Origin: Micropterix aruncella
Taxonomy: Eukaryota; Arthropoda; Insecta; Lepidoptera; Micropterigidae
Length of the DNA stretch: 64,000 bases
Assembly: GCA_944548615.1 (NCBI GenBank)
Contig: OX155980.1
Coordinates: 55,824,420 to 55,888,419, forward strand
Direction: 5' to 3'
Position 1 is the first letter of the stretch. Every line of letters starts with the position of its first letter. The position numbers and the translations under genes are program-made. The notes beneath the pieces are model-generated. The model was not told where the DNA came from, searched no databases, and saw nothing but the letters and a program-made list of their open reading frames with translations. Below are positions 45,811 to 58,287 of this stretch, one piece after another.

Positions 45811-47213
45811 CAGGTTTTTTTATCAAATCTACTAAAATTTTCTAAATAAGTATCAATAGCGTTGGTCGCAATTTTGTGCGGTAGCACAAAAACTGGCGCC
45901 TCAACGATGGGCCAAAATTTTTTTTTAACCTAATTCTTTCTAAAAAGTAAAAATTTTCCTGCCCAGTATTATTTTTCATAATATCAGAATTTCTGTAAAA
46001 TAAAGTGTACCTCAAATATAAAATCTACCCAGTAAAATATAAAATCATACCCCAGTAAAATACATTCCGGCGGTTCCATACGGAAACCGGTATTTCTTAG
46101 CTGCAATTCGTCTAAACATTATTTCCAAAACAGTATACTTCGAAGGATGGAACAAAATTCTATAAGATAATCATAAGTGTTAAATTTTTTATAGTGCTAT
46201 CGCCAAAATAGGGAATTTTTCTTTTATATATAATACGGCAAAAGTACAAAGTTGAAAATAAAATGATATAACCCTATTATACAAAATAATTTGATATAAC
46301 GATATTTTTCATATGCCTACGTTAATAATCGTGTTCTGTAGTACAAATAAAATGTCTATGTAAAGTTCGATTAAAATAAAACTCGCAGCGGAGAAAGTGG
46401 ACGAGGGCTCGAATAAAAATAAACCGGTTCCGAGATAACGAAATCGAGAACGCACAACGCACGGCGCACACAGCGAAGTTCTACCGTCAAACGACGCATC
46501 GAATATTACCGATTAGGATAGCGACAACGGAATAATAAAATTACAGGAATGCGAGCGTACAACGAGTAGGTACATACCGGCAACCGCGGAAAATAAAATA
46601 CAGCGAGCGCTCTGGCCAAATAACACCGTCATGAATAATATGCACGCATAGGACATTGGAATGATAAATAAAAAGTAGATATGCCGCACTTTGATGATAA
46701 AATAAATCAATAAATAATATTAGTAAGAGTAAAGGGGTAAATAATAAAGGAACAGTGTATAGGAATATTACTTAAAAACAAATAATAAGTTGCTATAAAA
46801 ATAAAATAATAGAATAAAATTTTTTTCGGAAATTAATCTTGTTAAATAAGGGGGACTTTAGAATTTTAAAATTAGTTGAGAAAATTAAGACTTAAGGGGA
46901 CTTACAACATTAATTTTTTTTTAAATTTCAATTTCTTTTTAAGAATTGAGGATTTGGGAAATACTTAGAAACTTCGAATATTGAAACTAAGGATGAAGGT
47001 GTTGTAGTAAATTTGTTTCTTGTACATTTATTTTTAATATTGTCTATATTTGGGACTTAGACGTTTGGACTTATGTAATTTTTCACAGGTGTCTACATTT
47101 TGATTTTTAAAAATTTTTTTTTGACTTTCACATACTCATTGCTTAATTTAACTGTAGCAAGGTAAGATATTTGTATTAGGGCCATAAAGGTGTTTCGCTT
47201 TTCTTCGGAATTA
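45811..47213 (+). other. retrotransposon leader
   Basis: About 1.4 kb between the primer site and gag. A CpG-rich part lies near 46380-46580, the rest is AT-rich. No open frame of note. Confidence 0.5.
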
Positions 47214-48421
<1,208 letters not shown>

Positions 48422-49189
48422 TGGGTCATTCCGCCATTTCGTGCAAATCGCCTGTAAACTCTAATATCAGACTGCATACCGCATTTAGAAAAAAAGTTTT
48501 ATTGAAATATATTTACTCTAAGTGTGAGGAAGAAGGCTCTTTAGGAAATCTAATTCTAAAGTACATAGTTTTTTTTTAATCTTAAAAATACATGGAAAAA
48601 TTTCATTCCTCTCCGCCTCCAAACCACAAACTTCAAATTCGTCGATGTGTTGTACCTAAACTTGCCAACACATACTTAGTTGTCTTAGCATACATGAAAG
48701 ATAAGGTAAACACACTATAGGTATTAAAATATAAGACATCTACAATTACATATAAACAAAATATTTCTACTTTTGTCTTTGGCAACAGAGATTCTATCAT
48801 TTCCCGCGCAAAAAAAAAATAAGTATATCTTGCTCCGCAACAGGAGCCCAAGCTTCTACCATAGATCATTATGCTCCTCATTGGTCAGTCTGTCGCGTAA
48901 GCTCTGAAGGCTGTGTGAATAGTCGCCGTGTAAAAAGATATTTAAGTTCTTTCTCTTCATTTCGAGTTTGTCACCGTTCATCAGTCATTACCATCCATCC
49001 AAGTCAAACAGTAAGTACAAAACAAAAAAGCTAAGTTTATATCCACTTTGGTGTGTTTTGGTAGGGTCTTTTCGTCCACTGTTATTGAAACTTGTAGGTC
49101 ATCAATCATGCGAAATATGCAGAATAAACTTCCATTATTTCATTCCACTCCTTGTCATTATCTTCCTTACCTTCCAAATTTATGTAGGA

Positions 49190-49262
49190 TGGTAATGAAA
49201 CGTATTGGAAGGTAATGAAAACGTGTCAGATGGTAATGAAAACTTTTGGAAGGCAATGAGTT
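49190..49262 (+). repeat. subterminal GGTAATGAAA array, left end
   Basis: GATGGTAATGAAA, GAAGGTAATGAAA, GATGGTAATGAAA and GAAGGCAATGAG follow each other with spacings of about 18-24 bases. A reverse-oriented TCATTACCATCC lies further out at about 48984. Confidence 0.78.
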
Positions 49263-49493
49263 ATTGACAATTTCGAATGGTTTTGAAGGTTTTTATAGGA
49301 AACTTAAGAGCTAAGTAGATAAATGTCAATTATCTATATGTCAATTTTGGCCTGTTTAAGTTTATTTGGGGTAAATTATGAAAGAATTCTAGAAGAAAGA
49401 GAAGAATTATAGAAGAAAGAGAGCTAAGCTCTTTTATCTCCAGTTTCATCTACGTACCGTGCAACCATACTAAGCATTTGGGGAGATTGAGCG

Positions 49494-50165
49494 TTGGGAT
49501 TGACATCACATAACCTTGAATTAATCAATCGCGATTTTGTAGAAAGCTTCACTCAATACGATGAAATTATAGTTAACCATGTGTTTAATGTAAACCACCT
49601 TACTAGCAATGAGATGAAAGACGATACACCGAAAGTTCATGTAGCAAGCAATGTATTGAACAACGAAACACCCGCTCTTCATAAATACAAAATGAAGGCA
49701 TAATTATTTCAATACCAACCAATACGATAAGTTAGGTTGACATTTTTTTTAATTATGAATGAAGCGTGGAAGTGTACTACCGTTTTTGAGACACAACGAC
49801 ATATAAACGTCATGCCGTTTTATATGAATACTGACGGCACAATGTTGATAAGCACACTGATGACGTGGATAATGACAATACAAAAAATTGCAACGCCAAA
49901 AAAGAAAATCTTAAGAATGTAGCTTGTCATGGTGTACATTTCGACAATATTGATGATTTGGGTAATAGTCCAATATCTATTAAACAAGCTGTATTAGTAC
50001 ATAGGAAAAAATTGAGAATACTCAAATGGCACATACACCGTAATTTTTTTTTAATGTTGTGATAAATCTAATATGCTTTCTTGGCCCGTAGTAGACGATG
50101 AAGATAATGTTGCGGAAACTAGCAGTTTCTATCCTTTGCCAATGCCTGACATTACTAGACGAGGA
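49494..50165 (+). pseudogene. coding-like region, not recognised
   Basis: Several short frames follow one another on the plus strand (about 69, 65 and 36 residues, the last reading MLSWPVVDDEDNVAETSS). They are more acidic and polar than AT-rich noise usually gives. They could be exons or a decayed gene of the inverted-repeat element. I know no family that matches. Confidence 0.25.
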
Positions 50166-50335
50166 AAAAATTCATTTTAAAATCTTCCTGATTAAAATTA
50201 TAAATAAAAGCGTTGATCTCAAGATATTATAATTTCCATTTTATCTTACGATTAGTAAGAAAAGTTTTCCTATATTGTTAGTAGAGAGTTTTGTTGCATT
50301 ACTATTACAAGCAGTTTTTAAGCTAAGATAACATT

Positions 50336-50850
50336 GAAATGAAATGAAATGAAATGAAAATCTCTTTATTGCACAATAAAATAAGGTACAATGGCGGACT
50401 TATTGCTACACTACAGCAATATCTTCCAGTCAACCAACATGCTGGTGTGAAAAGAAGAGTAGGCAACAAATTATAGCCTAAAATTAAATTTGAAATTATA
50501 GCATATAATATACATTGTGTGTGTATCTAAAGTAAAATGTAAACATATAAATAAATTTTTGAGTTTGACATATTATATGTATGTATATGTATATACATAC
50601 ATATTTTGATATATTAACAAATAAATAAATAAATAAATAAGTAAATAAATAAACTGCCAAAATAAGGTAAGGAAAGGGAGGGGATAACGGAAAGGTTAGA
50701 ATTTATGATTAATATTTATTGTGAAAGGAAGTGATTTTTCAATGATTGCTTAAAGGTGAACAGCGAGCTAGCGCCTCGAATAGTTATAGGAAGCTGATTC
50801 CACAGTCGAGCTCATTGATGCTCGAGTCATGATAGATTACAATAGGGTTA
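50336..50850 (-). mobile_element. 5'-truncated LINE fragment with TTTCA tail
   Basis: On the minus strand the ORF2 end reads LWNQLPITIRGASSLFTFKQ and then SLKNHFLSQ and stop (about 50817-50727). A ~390-bp 3' UTR follows with (TTTCA)n at 50336-50358. The WNxLPxxIR...SLxxFKxxLKxxL pattern is standard for the C-terminus of CR1/Jockey-like ORF2. It differs in tail from the intact LINE, so it is another family. Confidence 0.78.
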
Positions 50851-51282
50851 GAGTAACTGATATTTTTTTTTGATTTTTAGATATTTTATATTATAAAGAT
50901 TTTTTTTTGATTGAGTATTAGAGCATAAAAGCTTACATTTGGTACTAGATTCCGTGAAGTTGTACTAAGTTACAAAAGTACAAGAGCACAAAAGTCTATT
51001 GATTTTACAAGAAAAGTAGATCTCAAGATTTAATATTTTTTATTTTCTATTTCTTATTCCATACTTTATGTTTCTAGAATTATAATAATATGTTTTGTAT
51101 GTAATTCATGTAATGCGAAAAAGAATAATAAAGATTTCTTAAAATTTCTTAGATGATTTAGTTCATTAGTGGCCGCTTTAAAAATAGGCTTCATAACTTT
51201 TAATGTTGGTTTTGGTTATGAATTTTTTTAATAAATATATTTTGTAAAGAAACAATAAATTACTGAAGTTATTTCTATATCA

Positions 51283-51395
51283 CATGTCATTACCATCCTC
51301 AGCTAATATTACCTTCCAGGCTAGTGTCATTACCATCGTATCATTACCTTCTTGGCAAATTTCATTACCATCCCGATCTTCAATACCCTCCGCCC
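51283..51395 (-). repeat. subterminal TCATTACC array, right end
   Basis: TCATTACCATCC, ATTACCTTCC, TCATTACCATCG, TCATTACCTTC and TCATTACCATCC occur in a row, inverted relative to the left-end array. Confidence 0.78.
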
Positions 51396-51585
51396 ATTTA
51401 TTAGTAAAGTACACTATGTACCAAAGTGCCTCCCACATAAATGTCTTTACTAGGAGGTCCTAATTATATTAAATATCAATAAATCTGAAATTCAAGAAAA
51501 AAAAATTTGCTCCGCGGAATCGCCTGTTTTGCACGAAAGGACGGAATGACCCATATATATATATACCCTATATAAATTATTTTCA

Positions 51586-52342
<757 letters not shown>

Positions 52343-52520
52343 TTTTTTCAAAATTTAAATTTAAAAAAAACTGAACATAGAGAAATGGGTTAATAATATT
52401 TTGTAATATCGTTATAAATGCACTATAACCGACCTTGAAAAACATTATTAATAATGATTTTTAAATGAAAAATATTAATAAGCTTTTAATGAATATGTCT
52501 GAACAAATATAATTACTGTA

Positions 52521-54281
52521 TTAATTTTGCCTATTCAGACCGGGACCCTTGCAAGCGCCTAAAATATTTATAAAAGCCAACTCCCAAGATTTAACGTCTC
52601 TTTCTTTAGCGTTATCGCCAAGGCACTTAATAATTTTTACTTTAAAACAATTATCAAAAGTTAAATTGTGTGCCTTAGCATGCAATGCTATTGGAAGTTG
52701 ACTTTCATTGCCTACGCTGGCCCTGTGATTATTTAACCTAATGCTAAGAGGTGTAGTTGTTTCCCCAATATAAAATGCATTGCAGGTCTGGCAAAGTAAT
52801 TGATATACAATATTTTTTGAAATGCAACTACTATTAAAAGGAACTCTGTAACTGTTGGGAGTGTTAGGACTAGTAAAATAAATGCTTCGATCTAATAAAG
52901 GACATGTTTTACAACGTGATCGACCGCAAGGCTGTAGGCCCAAATTTTTGTTAGTACTAAGATAATTTCGATTATTTTTATTAAGTATTGATTTTAAATT
53001 AGGAGGTTTTCGAAATGATAAAATTGGTGGTATATCTAATAAACCTTTGGTTGATGGGTCGTTAGCTATAATAGGGAATAAATCTGCTAAAATTGGTCGC
53101 AGTTTCTCAGTGCCAGGAAAATAAGTAGTACTTAGAAAGATTTTATTTTGATTTAAATTTGACACCAATTTAGGTTTAGGTGAAAATTTTGTTTCGGAAT
53201 TTATTATATTTTTATCTAACAAAGAGGCAGGATAATTTCTTTCTATTAGTGATTTTTTAAGATTAGAAAGGTACTTATCTAGATTTTCTTTATTATTAAT
53301 TAAACGGTGTCCGCGAATGGACATTGAATATGGAATTGACTTTTTGGTATGAAACGGATGACAGCTATCGAAATGTAGGTATTGCTCTTTGTTTGTAGGT
53401 TTTATATGAATTGCAGTTTTAATGGTGCCTTCGGATAGAGTTAGATCAACGTCTAAGAATGTAATTTGATTTTCTGATATAGTGTATGTAAAATCTAAGG
53501 GTCCGAAATTATTTAAATCTGTAAGGAAGTCAGTGAGTGTGTCATGTCCATGTGGCCAAAACAATATAATATCATCAATAAACCTATACCACATTAGTGG
53601 TTGTAAATTTTGAGTAAGAAGAAATTTATTTTCTAATAACCCCATGAAAAGATTCGCATAAGAAGGAGCCATTCTTGTTCCCATTGCTGTACCTTTAATT
53701 TGGAGATAAAATTCATCCTCAAAAGAAAAAGCATTCTTAGTGAGGACGAATTCAGCCAACTTACAAAGAAAATTTGTAGAAGGAATTTGGGGGCTGGGCC
53801 TTTGATTAAGGTAATGGGAAATCGCTTCTAAGCCTAAATCATGGGGAATATTAGTATAAAGAGAGACAGCGTCAATTGTAACAAGTAATAAGTTGTCAGT
53901 CTTAGGAGTTGTGGTATTTTTTAGAATCTCGATGAAATGGTAACTATCTTTAATGTGTGACTTTAGATTTTTTACAAATGGCTGTAGAAAGTAATCGACA
54001 AAAGCTGAAATTCTTTCTGTGGGTGAGTTAAAACTAGCTACTATCGGTCTTCCTGGATTATTAGGTTTATGAATTTTTGGCAATAAGTAAAAATTTGGTG
54101 TTCTGATAGGGTTAGGAATTAAAGTGTTAACATCTTCATCTGATAATTTTTCAATGGTTTTTTGTTGTTCAATATATTTTTTTATTGTATTAGCAAATTT
54201 TGATTCGGATCACTATATAATTTTTTATAGGAAGTTTCGTCTCTGAGTTGCCTCAAACCTTCAGCTACATAGTCTGTTTTA
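52521..54281 (-). pseudogene. Penelope-like RT core plus GIY-YIG endonuclease (3' part)
   Basis: Copies element RNA and cuts the target with a GIY-YIG nuclease rather than an APE nuclease. In order on the minus strand: NKTDYVAEGLRQLRDE; a one-base deletion near 54204; DEDVNTLIPNP; LLPKIHKPNNPGRPIVA; VTIDAVSLYTNIPHD (catalytic Asp); KGTAMGTRMAPSYANLFMG; WYRFIDDIILFW (catalytic Asp pair); a CxxxxCxxC cluster (CGRSRCKTC); and the nuclease NAFYIGETTTPLSIRLNNHR with the later WELAFI Glu. It ends at a stop at 52521. From 54083 the frame has 520 intact residues. The single-base deletion and the insertion upstream make the copy inactive. Confidence 0.9.
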
Positions 54282-54599
54282 TTAAGGCGACGACTATTGT
54301 CAACGGCTTTGGGCGATTGGGCGGAGCCAACGCGTGATAAGAAAACTGGAAATGCCGCGCGCGCCGAGAGCGGCTTGTAGAGTGACCATACGTACGAAAA
54401 TAGTTACCTTCAAGATTCAAAGGTATTAAATAAATAAAAGTACGTATTGTGAAATAATAATCGGATTTGTATTGTAATCATTTTATTATTGTTAGAAAAT
54501 TTGGTAAACAAGAATTACGTAATTACGTAAACAAAAACGCCCGCAATTAGCAAAAAAACATAGCATAAAGGTAATAAAAAACATAGGATAATGAACTAG

Positions 54600-54790
54600 T
54601 CGATCCTAGGCATACGAGGGATATGATCATTAGAGACCCCTCTTATATAGTTAGTGCTATACAGGGACGCAAATAAAAAAGGGATGAGGAAAAAAAAACA
54701 AGAAACGAAAAATGACGATTTTGAATGAAGTCAATAAAGACGAAGACACGCTTCGTAATCAAAGTCCTGGTATAGTTGCTGAATCGGCAA
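54600..54790 (+). repeat. inverted copy of the YqaJ-gene 3' end
   Basis: On the plus strand this reads DPRHTRDMIIRDPSYIVSAI followed by a stop and a lysine-rich stretch. The same protein text is on the minus strand at 56235-56050. The two arms are about 185 bp and about 1.25 kb apart. Confidence 0.82.
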
Positions 54791-54945
54791 AAGGTGTTGT
54801 GGCGCTGCGTCTCTGGTCATCATTTTGGGACTGAGGCCTTGTGAGGTGGATATTCATCCCCAGTCGAGAGGGTCCTGTCCGGCTCCCAGCCATTTATGCA
54901 CCTGCAACAGAATTGACAGTTGAAGAGAAAGTGACGAAAGACAAT

Positions 54946-55790
54946 TTATATATTTAGAAATATAGAGTAGAGCTGTATACGAGCTGTATAAGAACGATTT
55001 AATTTGGTACCTGATAGCTGGTAGGTGCGGTAGAATTGACGGGTAGCCTCTCTTGTACTCAACCTGGCGAGATTGAAGCTCGTTTTGGCTGCAGCCCTCT
55101 CGAATAGATGATACCGCAGCTCATCGAGGCTCTGGATGTCGTATTCGGGGTTGCCACTGTACAGAGAAACTATCAAATCTGGTCCCCTGCTGCTGCTATC
55201 TCATCAGGTGTAGAGGTGGTGTCAAGAGAAATAGCAGCTTTCTTTCCGAGGTCCGAGTGTTTTTGGAGTATGAAAAACATTTTTATCTTCCCTTGTCCGA
55301 AGAAGCAAGATGCCGAGTCACACCCACTGAAAGTGTGGATGAAAAGAAAAATCTCCGGTTTTGATGTTACGTTGAAGAGGTGATTCTGGAATAGATCACA
55401 TCTGCAGCATTGTGTATTACACGTTTCTTGAAATATAACGTCACGATGGCGTGAGATCCCAGTGAGGATTATAAACAAGTCGATGTCCTCGCCAGCGTCT
55501 AACACTATATCATAGGAAGAGACAAAAGTGACAGCTGTAGTGATTATGAGCCTGTCAGCATCTTCCTTAGCATGCAGTAACCGAATGTTATGCTTTTCCA
55601 TTCTCGTTTTCAGCAGGTCGGTGAAACGAATTTTACTTTGTCGTTTGATAAGAAATTCTCTTGTGAAACCTGAGCCTTAGTATTTTTATCAAATATTATT
55701 TCCGGAGATTTCAGAGCTCTTCGTGCCTTTTTGTGTAGGATCTGTTGGGTATCCATCGAAAACTACTGCCACGATTGAACCGTAATAAGT
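54946..55790 (-). pseudogene. transposon-associated protein of unassigned family (second member)
   Basis: Minus-strand blocks in order: SIVAVVFDGYPTDPTQKGTK, an FDKNTKAQVSQENFLSNDKV block, IRLLHAKEDADRLIITTAV, VLDAGEDIDLFIILTG, LFIHTFSGCDSASCFFGQGK, TPDEIAAAGDQI, and after a frame change at about 55175 VSLYSGNPEYDIQSLDELRY and AAAKTSFNLARLSTREATRQ. This is the same family as 36360-37830 but a different branch. The DADR, EDID and GCD...GQGK order suggests a PIN/XPG-like nuclease fold by analogy only. One or more frameshifts and stops. An upstream GT microsatellite separates it from the YqaJ gene. Confidence 0.68.
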
Positions 55791-55849
55791 AGTGGTGCAC
55801 TGGGTGTATTTGTCAGCTATTGAAGCAAATGATGAGCTTCGACACACGT

Positions 55850-55888
55850 GTGTGGTGTGTGTGCGTGTGTGTGTTTGTGCATGTGTTG

Positions 55889-55969
<81 letters not shown>

Positions 55970-55980
55970 GTGTTCGTGTG
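55850..55980. repeat. (GT)n microsatellite
   Basis: Imperfect GT run with GC, TT and TA interruptions. The cysteine/valine and histidine/threonine frames are artefacts. Confidence 0.95.
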
Positions 55981-56064
55981 GGTTTTTCGATTGGTAACTG
56001 AATTTAAAACTCATCAAAAATCAGTACTTTTTCAGTAGCTATACTAGGACTTTGATCATGAAGT

Positions 56065-56664
56065 GTGCCTTCGTCTTTATTGACTTCATTCAAAATCGTC
56101 ATTCTTCGTTTTTTGTCTGTGTTTTTTTCTTTTCTTTTCCTCTTCCTTTTTCCTTTTGCGCCCCTCTATAGCACTAACTATATAAGATGGGTCTCTAATT
56201 ATCATATTCCCCGTATGTCTAGGATCTACCAGTTCAGGAAGCATGCAATCTGTGTAAAACTTAATCAACTTATTTTTCATTTTAGTTTCCCAAAAGGTGC
56301 AATCCTTGTAAATTAATTATATTTTTACAGGAAACTTATCCCCAGACCAAATACCAAGCATACACTTAGATCTTCTTGTTACATGCAATTGCCTCTGTAT
56401 TTGATACCACCAATAATTTTTTTTGTTTATTATATAATTACCGTTCTGTATTTTTTTGTAGAACGATATCTTTTTTTCATGAATAGCTTTTTCTAATCCT
56501 AGTTTGTAAGCTGTGATTGGACATTTTATTTCAACAATTGTATTTTCATCAATGATACCGTCTGGTGACGCACCAAGAAATGGTACTTCCTCATCAAGAA
56601 AAGTCCACTCGGGTCTATTTTCACATTCTCTTGTTTTGACAACTGTTTTTTGCAATATTTTCAT
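56065..56664 (-). pseudogene. YqaJ-like exonuclease of a transposable element
   Basis: YqaJ domains are PD-(D/E)XK nucleases related to phage lambda exonuclease. On the minus strand FLGASPDGIIDENTIVEIKC shows the core Asp...Glu-x-Lys (SPDG, then EIKCP), followed by GLEKAIHEKKISFYKK, YWWYQIQRQLHVTRRSKCML with the Gln motif, and FPVKI. A TAA at about 56317 interrupts. The same frame then resumes with FWETKMKNKLIKFYTDCMLP, ELVDPRHTGNM and a lysine/glutamate-rich tail. The N-terminal half is missing upstream of 56664. It probably served the TTAA-flanked element but is now broken. Confidence 0.82.
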
Positions 56665-56689
56665 TGTCAGAAATTATCGAAATTTAACC

Positions 56690-57015
56690 GAAATTCCGAA
56701 TTTCAAATGTCAAAATGTCAAGTGCGAAATTCGAACTTGAATGTTAAATTCGTAATTCGAAGTAGAATGTCAAGTTCGAAATTCGAAGTAAAATGTCAAG
56801 TTCGAAATTCGAAGTAGAATTTCAAGTTCGAAGTTCGTAGTAGAATGTCAAGTTCGAAATTCGAAGTAAAATGTCAAGTTCGAAATTCGAAGTAGAATTT
56901 CAAGTTTGAAATTCGTAGTAGAATGTCAAGTTCGAAATTCAAAGCACAATTTCAAGTTTGAAATTCGAAGTACCTACAATCTCAAATTCGAAATTCGAAG
57001 TAGCATTTCAAGTTT
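56690..57015. repeat. 26-bp minisatellite (TCAAGTTCGAAATTCGAAGT)
   Basis: Units starting at 56767, 56793 and 56819 show a 26-bp period, and about twelve units can be followed. Each contains TTCGAA twice, so each unit is partly palindromic. No coding value. Confidence 0.9.
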
Positions 57016-57944
57016 AAAAACTGACAAATTAAAAAAAATACTGTCTTTACCTACAGCGTTACAAAGTCAGTCAGTGAGTCAGGGATGCGCGTAACTATGT
57101 TATAAGTAGGTTTATTATTATTACTACAAAATTTTTGGCTAAAAACCACAATTATCTTTTTGCAACAAAAACAACCCCCTTCAACCAAAGTATAATTTAC
57201 GTCATACTACGAAAACCCGAATTAAATTTTGTCGCTTTATGAATGAATTTAGTAAACCGATGGTTCAACTTACATATATTTGTACTTTTACTTGCAGGTT
57301 TCATATATAAATCGGCCCTAAATCGATTTTCAAATTCAATATTCAAGTTTGATATTTGATTTCAAAATAATATTTTGATTCCGACAGTTCTGATAAAACT
57401 TTAAAGTTCTGATAGTTAGAACATAATTATTGTTCGAATTACACTAATATCAAAATATTAAATTAGGTATGCATTTACCTGTGAGCATTACCTTTTGATG
57501 TAGTTTTGTTTACCTACACTGTTTACTCACCTCGTCTGTGAATTTACATCTTCAGAATTAGTGTTGTTTCGTATTCGCCTAAAATAAAAACAGTAATCAC
57601 GTCAGTTTATAAAATAAAAGAAGTAATTTATTTTATGTGTTGATTAGTTAAATTGTTGCACGAATCCTATTCGTGTGGTCACCCCAATTTGACGTCAGGC
57701 AAAGAGCATCAGAGTAGACAAATGGTAATAATATACACGTAATAATACACTAATACACGTTACTTACCTTAATAATCTATTTTTCTCTAACATACTGCGA
57801 TTAAGTTTTAAAATTTTTGAGTTTCTGGCCATTTTGTTTTTAATTAACGTATTTTTTTCGTTCGGAGCGCAGCGTCAGCATCCACCCGTGACAGTGGTCG
57901 CAGTCGTACTGAGTCTCGTCGCCGGCGAGGCCCGCTTTATAACT
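57016..57944. other. AT-rich part of the TTAA-flanked element
   Basis: No gene. A GC-rich patch at 57860-57950 precedes the P600-like end. Confidence 0.5.
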
Positions 57945-58268
57945 CGCGCACCAATTTTGTTCGAATAAGCAAAATCGGATATTATTCTTTGACTTTTCAA
58001 AAAAAATCACAGATAAGAAGATAGATAATTAAATTATCTTTAAAATGGTGCAGGTTACATAATAATACACTAGATAGTAGTTGCGTAATTATCGTTCTTG
58101 TGTTCGGTTAGACCTCATTTCCCAAATTAATTACACTATGTAATATAAACAAAATCTAAAATATTCACAGATTAAAATATTAGGTATATATTCTTGTTTA
58201 ACATATATTTTTTTCGAATCGTAAGCAGTACTCGTTTAGACGTAATTATCAGTTTAAAATCATTAAAG
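57945..58268 (+). repeat. P600-related subterminal region (partial copy)
   Basis: Matches P600 from its GCGCACGAATTTT word through GATAGATAATTAAATTATC, GTGTTCGGTTAGACCT, ATTAATTACACTATG and CGTTTAGACGTAATTATCAG to AAATCATTAA, then departs into GTCGTATATCAGCGCC and TTAA. It is more diverged than the other copies and lacks both P600 ends. Confidence 0.83.
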
Positions 58269-58287
58269 TCGTATATCAGCGCCTTAA

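Larger units (their letters stand above)
48422..51553. mobile_element. 3.1-kb element with TGGGTCATTCCG inverted repeats
   Basis: The left end is TGGGTCATTCCGCCATTTCG. The right end is the reverse complement with two differences over about 25 bases (CGAAAGGACGGAATGACCCA). TATATA flanks both sides, so a TA-rich target is clear but the duplication length cannot be told. Subterminal words of the form GATGGTAATGAAA are clustered near both ends in opposite orientation. No transposase is recognised. A LINE fragment lies inside. The superfamily is unknown. Confidence 0.72.
54286..58283 (-). mobile_element. 4.0-kb TTAA-flanked DNA element inserted in the Penelope-like RT
   Basis: TTAA at 54282-54285 and 58284-58287 flanks the block. 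Taking out the block and one TTAA rejoins the RT frame exactly (ATC CTT AAT AAA ACA gives ILNKT). The ends read GGCGACGAC and GGCGCTGAT inward, so only GGCG and scattered bases match, with no long inverted repeat. It encodes a YqaJ-like nuclease and a second conserved protein. TTAA targets are known for piggyBac and Kolobok, but no transposase of either was recognised. The right ~320 bp match P600. Confidence 0.8.

Noticed and set aside
55792..56038. Cysteine/valine repeat protein
   Set aside because: Translation of a GT microsatellite.
54286..58283. piggyBac transposon assignment
   Set aside because: The TTAA duplication fits, but the ends are not CCC-type and no piggyBac transposase text is present.
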